This document shows positions 32,591 to 32,727 of a stretch of 32,727 bases of DNA, in pieces; position 1 is the stretch's first letter, and each line of letters begins with the position of its first letter. The stretch comes from Lentisphaeria bacterium (lineage in GTDB: Bacteria; Verrucomicrobiota; Lentisphaeria; Victivallales; Victivallaceae): NCBI GenBank assembly GCA_017507125.1, contig JAFWBQ010000136.1:1-32727 (forward strand). Direction: 5' to 3'. The notes beneath the pieces are model-generated. The model made no database searches, had not been told where the DNA came from, and saw only the letters and a list, made by a program, of their open reading frames with translations. Made by a program: the position numbers and the translations under genes.

Positions 32591-32727
32591 ATCGAGTAGG
32601 AGGGACTTTTGAGGGACAACCTCGCCAGTCCCGTCCTCTCACACCACCGTACGTGCCGTTCGGCATACGGCGGTTCAGTAACTTGTGTACAAATCTGCAC
32701 CGTCTTTCCTGTCAGTTGCCCGCAAAG
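32591..32727 (-). mobile_element. Group II intron (class C type), 3' end, partial
   Basis: On the minus strand this is the last part of an intron: domain V at 32674-32643 (CCGCCGTATGCC, GAAC loop, GGCACGTACGGTGG), then domain VI, ending in CCTACTCGAT at 32591. The CCGCCGTA...TACGGTGG domain V matches what I remember of the Oceanobacillus iheyensis class C intron, and the CTACTCGAT end holds the bulged branch-point A. The IEP ORF would lie to the right, beyond the window. The strand matches the left-hand intron, so this may be another copy of the same element. The 3' exon here (32590 down to the SGNH gene) holds no gene. Its 5' exon, where a terminator is expected, is not visible. Confidence 0.88.

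Noticed and set aside
32472..32666. Minus-strand ORF of 64 codons ending near the SGNH gene
   Set aside because: Its N-terminal part is the translated domain V-VI of the group II intron, a well-known source of false genes.
1..32727. A circular plasmid or phage, suggested by matching intron halves at both ends
   Set aside because: The window has lon and other chromosomal genes, and no replication, partition or phage genes. Multicopy introns explain the ends more simply.

Overview
The window reads as a chromosomal stretch from a Gram-negative, gut-type carbohydrate degrader. Lentisphaerota/Victivallales (PVC group) is my best guess. This is inferred from gene content: several cytoplasmic glycoside hydrolases, a giant secreted right-handed beta-helix protein, tandem-domain esterases, an acyl-ACP thioesterase, and no SusC/SusD pair. 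Clear Shine-Dalgarno sites and sigma70-type promoters (TTGAAA/TTGACA, about 17 bp, TATATT) argue against Bacteroidota. No rRNA, tRNA, CRISPR array, transposase or phage gene was found.

Layout. Positions 1-133 are the 5' end of a bacterial class C group II intron on the minus strand, directly behind a Rho-independent terminator. Next (minus strand) come a 34-residue membrane peptide and a Ca2+/Na+ exchanger, then a hypothetical anchored protein. From 1849 to 14608 all genes are on the minus strand and form a glycan-degradation block: GH36-like alpha-galactosidase, GH38 alpha-mannosidase, metallophosphoesterase, 1090-residue beta-helix protein, GH28-like and GH39-like enzymes, and a secreted CE4-type deacetylase. 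Divergent from it (plus strand, 14799-17498) are a NagA-like deacetylase and a double-domain amidohydrolase.

A strong bidirectional hairpin (17572-17611) separates these from a six-gene minus-strand operon read from a promoter at about 24250: acyl-ACP thioesterase, PfkB sugar kinase, Lon protease, LolA-like protein, CE4 deacetylase and metallophosphoesterase. A TtcA-like tRNA thiolase (plus) meets a 20-residue-repeat exported protein and a CPA2 antiporter fused to a PTS EIIA domain (minus). A MATE transporter and a plus-strand pair (two-domain acetyl-xylan-esterase-like protein plus SGNH esterase) diverge from about 29450.

The right end (32591-32727) is the 3' end of a class C group II intron, also on the minus strand. 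Both window ends therefore lie about 135 bases inside intron sequence of the same class and orientation. The likeliest reason is an assembly broken at a multicopy intron.

The esterases, deacetylases and glycosidases fit the breakdown of acetylated, mixed-linkage plant or mucin-type glycans, but no transporter or regulator for that job is present. I see no clearly new defence or mobile system. The most noteworthy items are the intron placement, the degenerate second domains in two fusion proteins, the homogenised repeat protein, the antiporter-EIIA fusion and two apparently leaderless genes.
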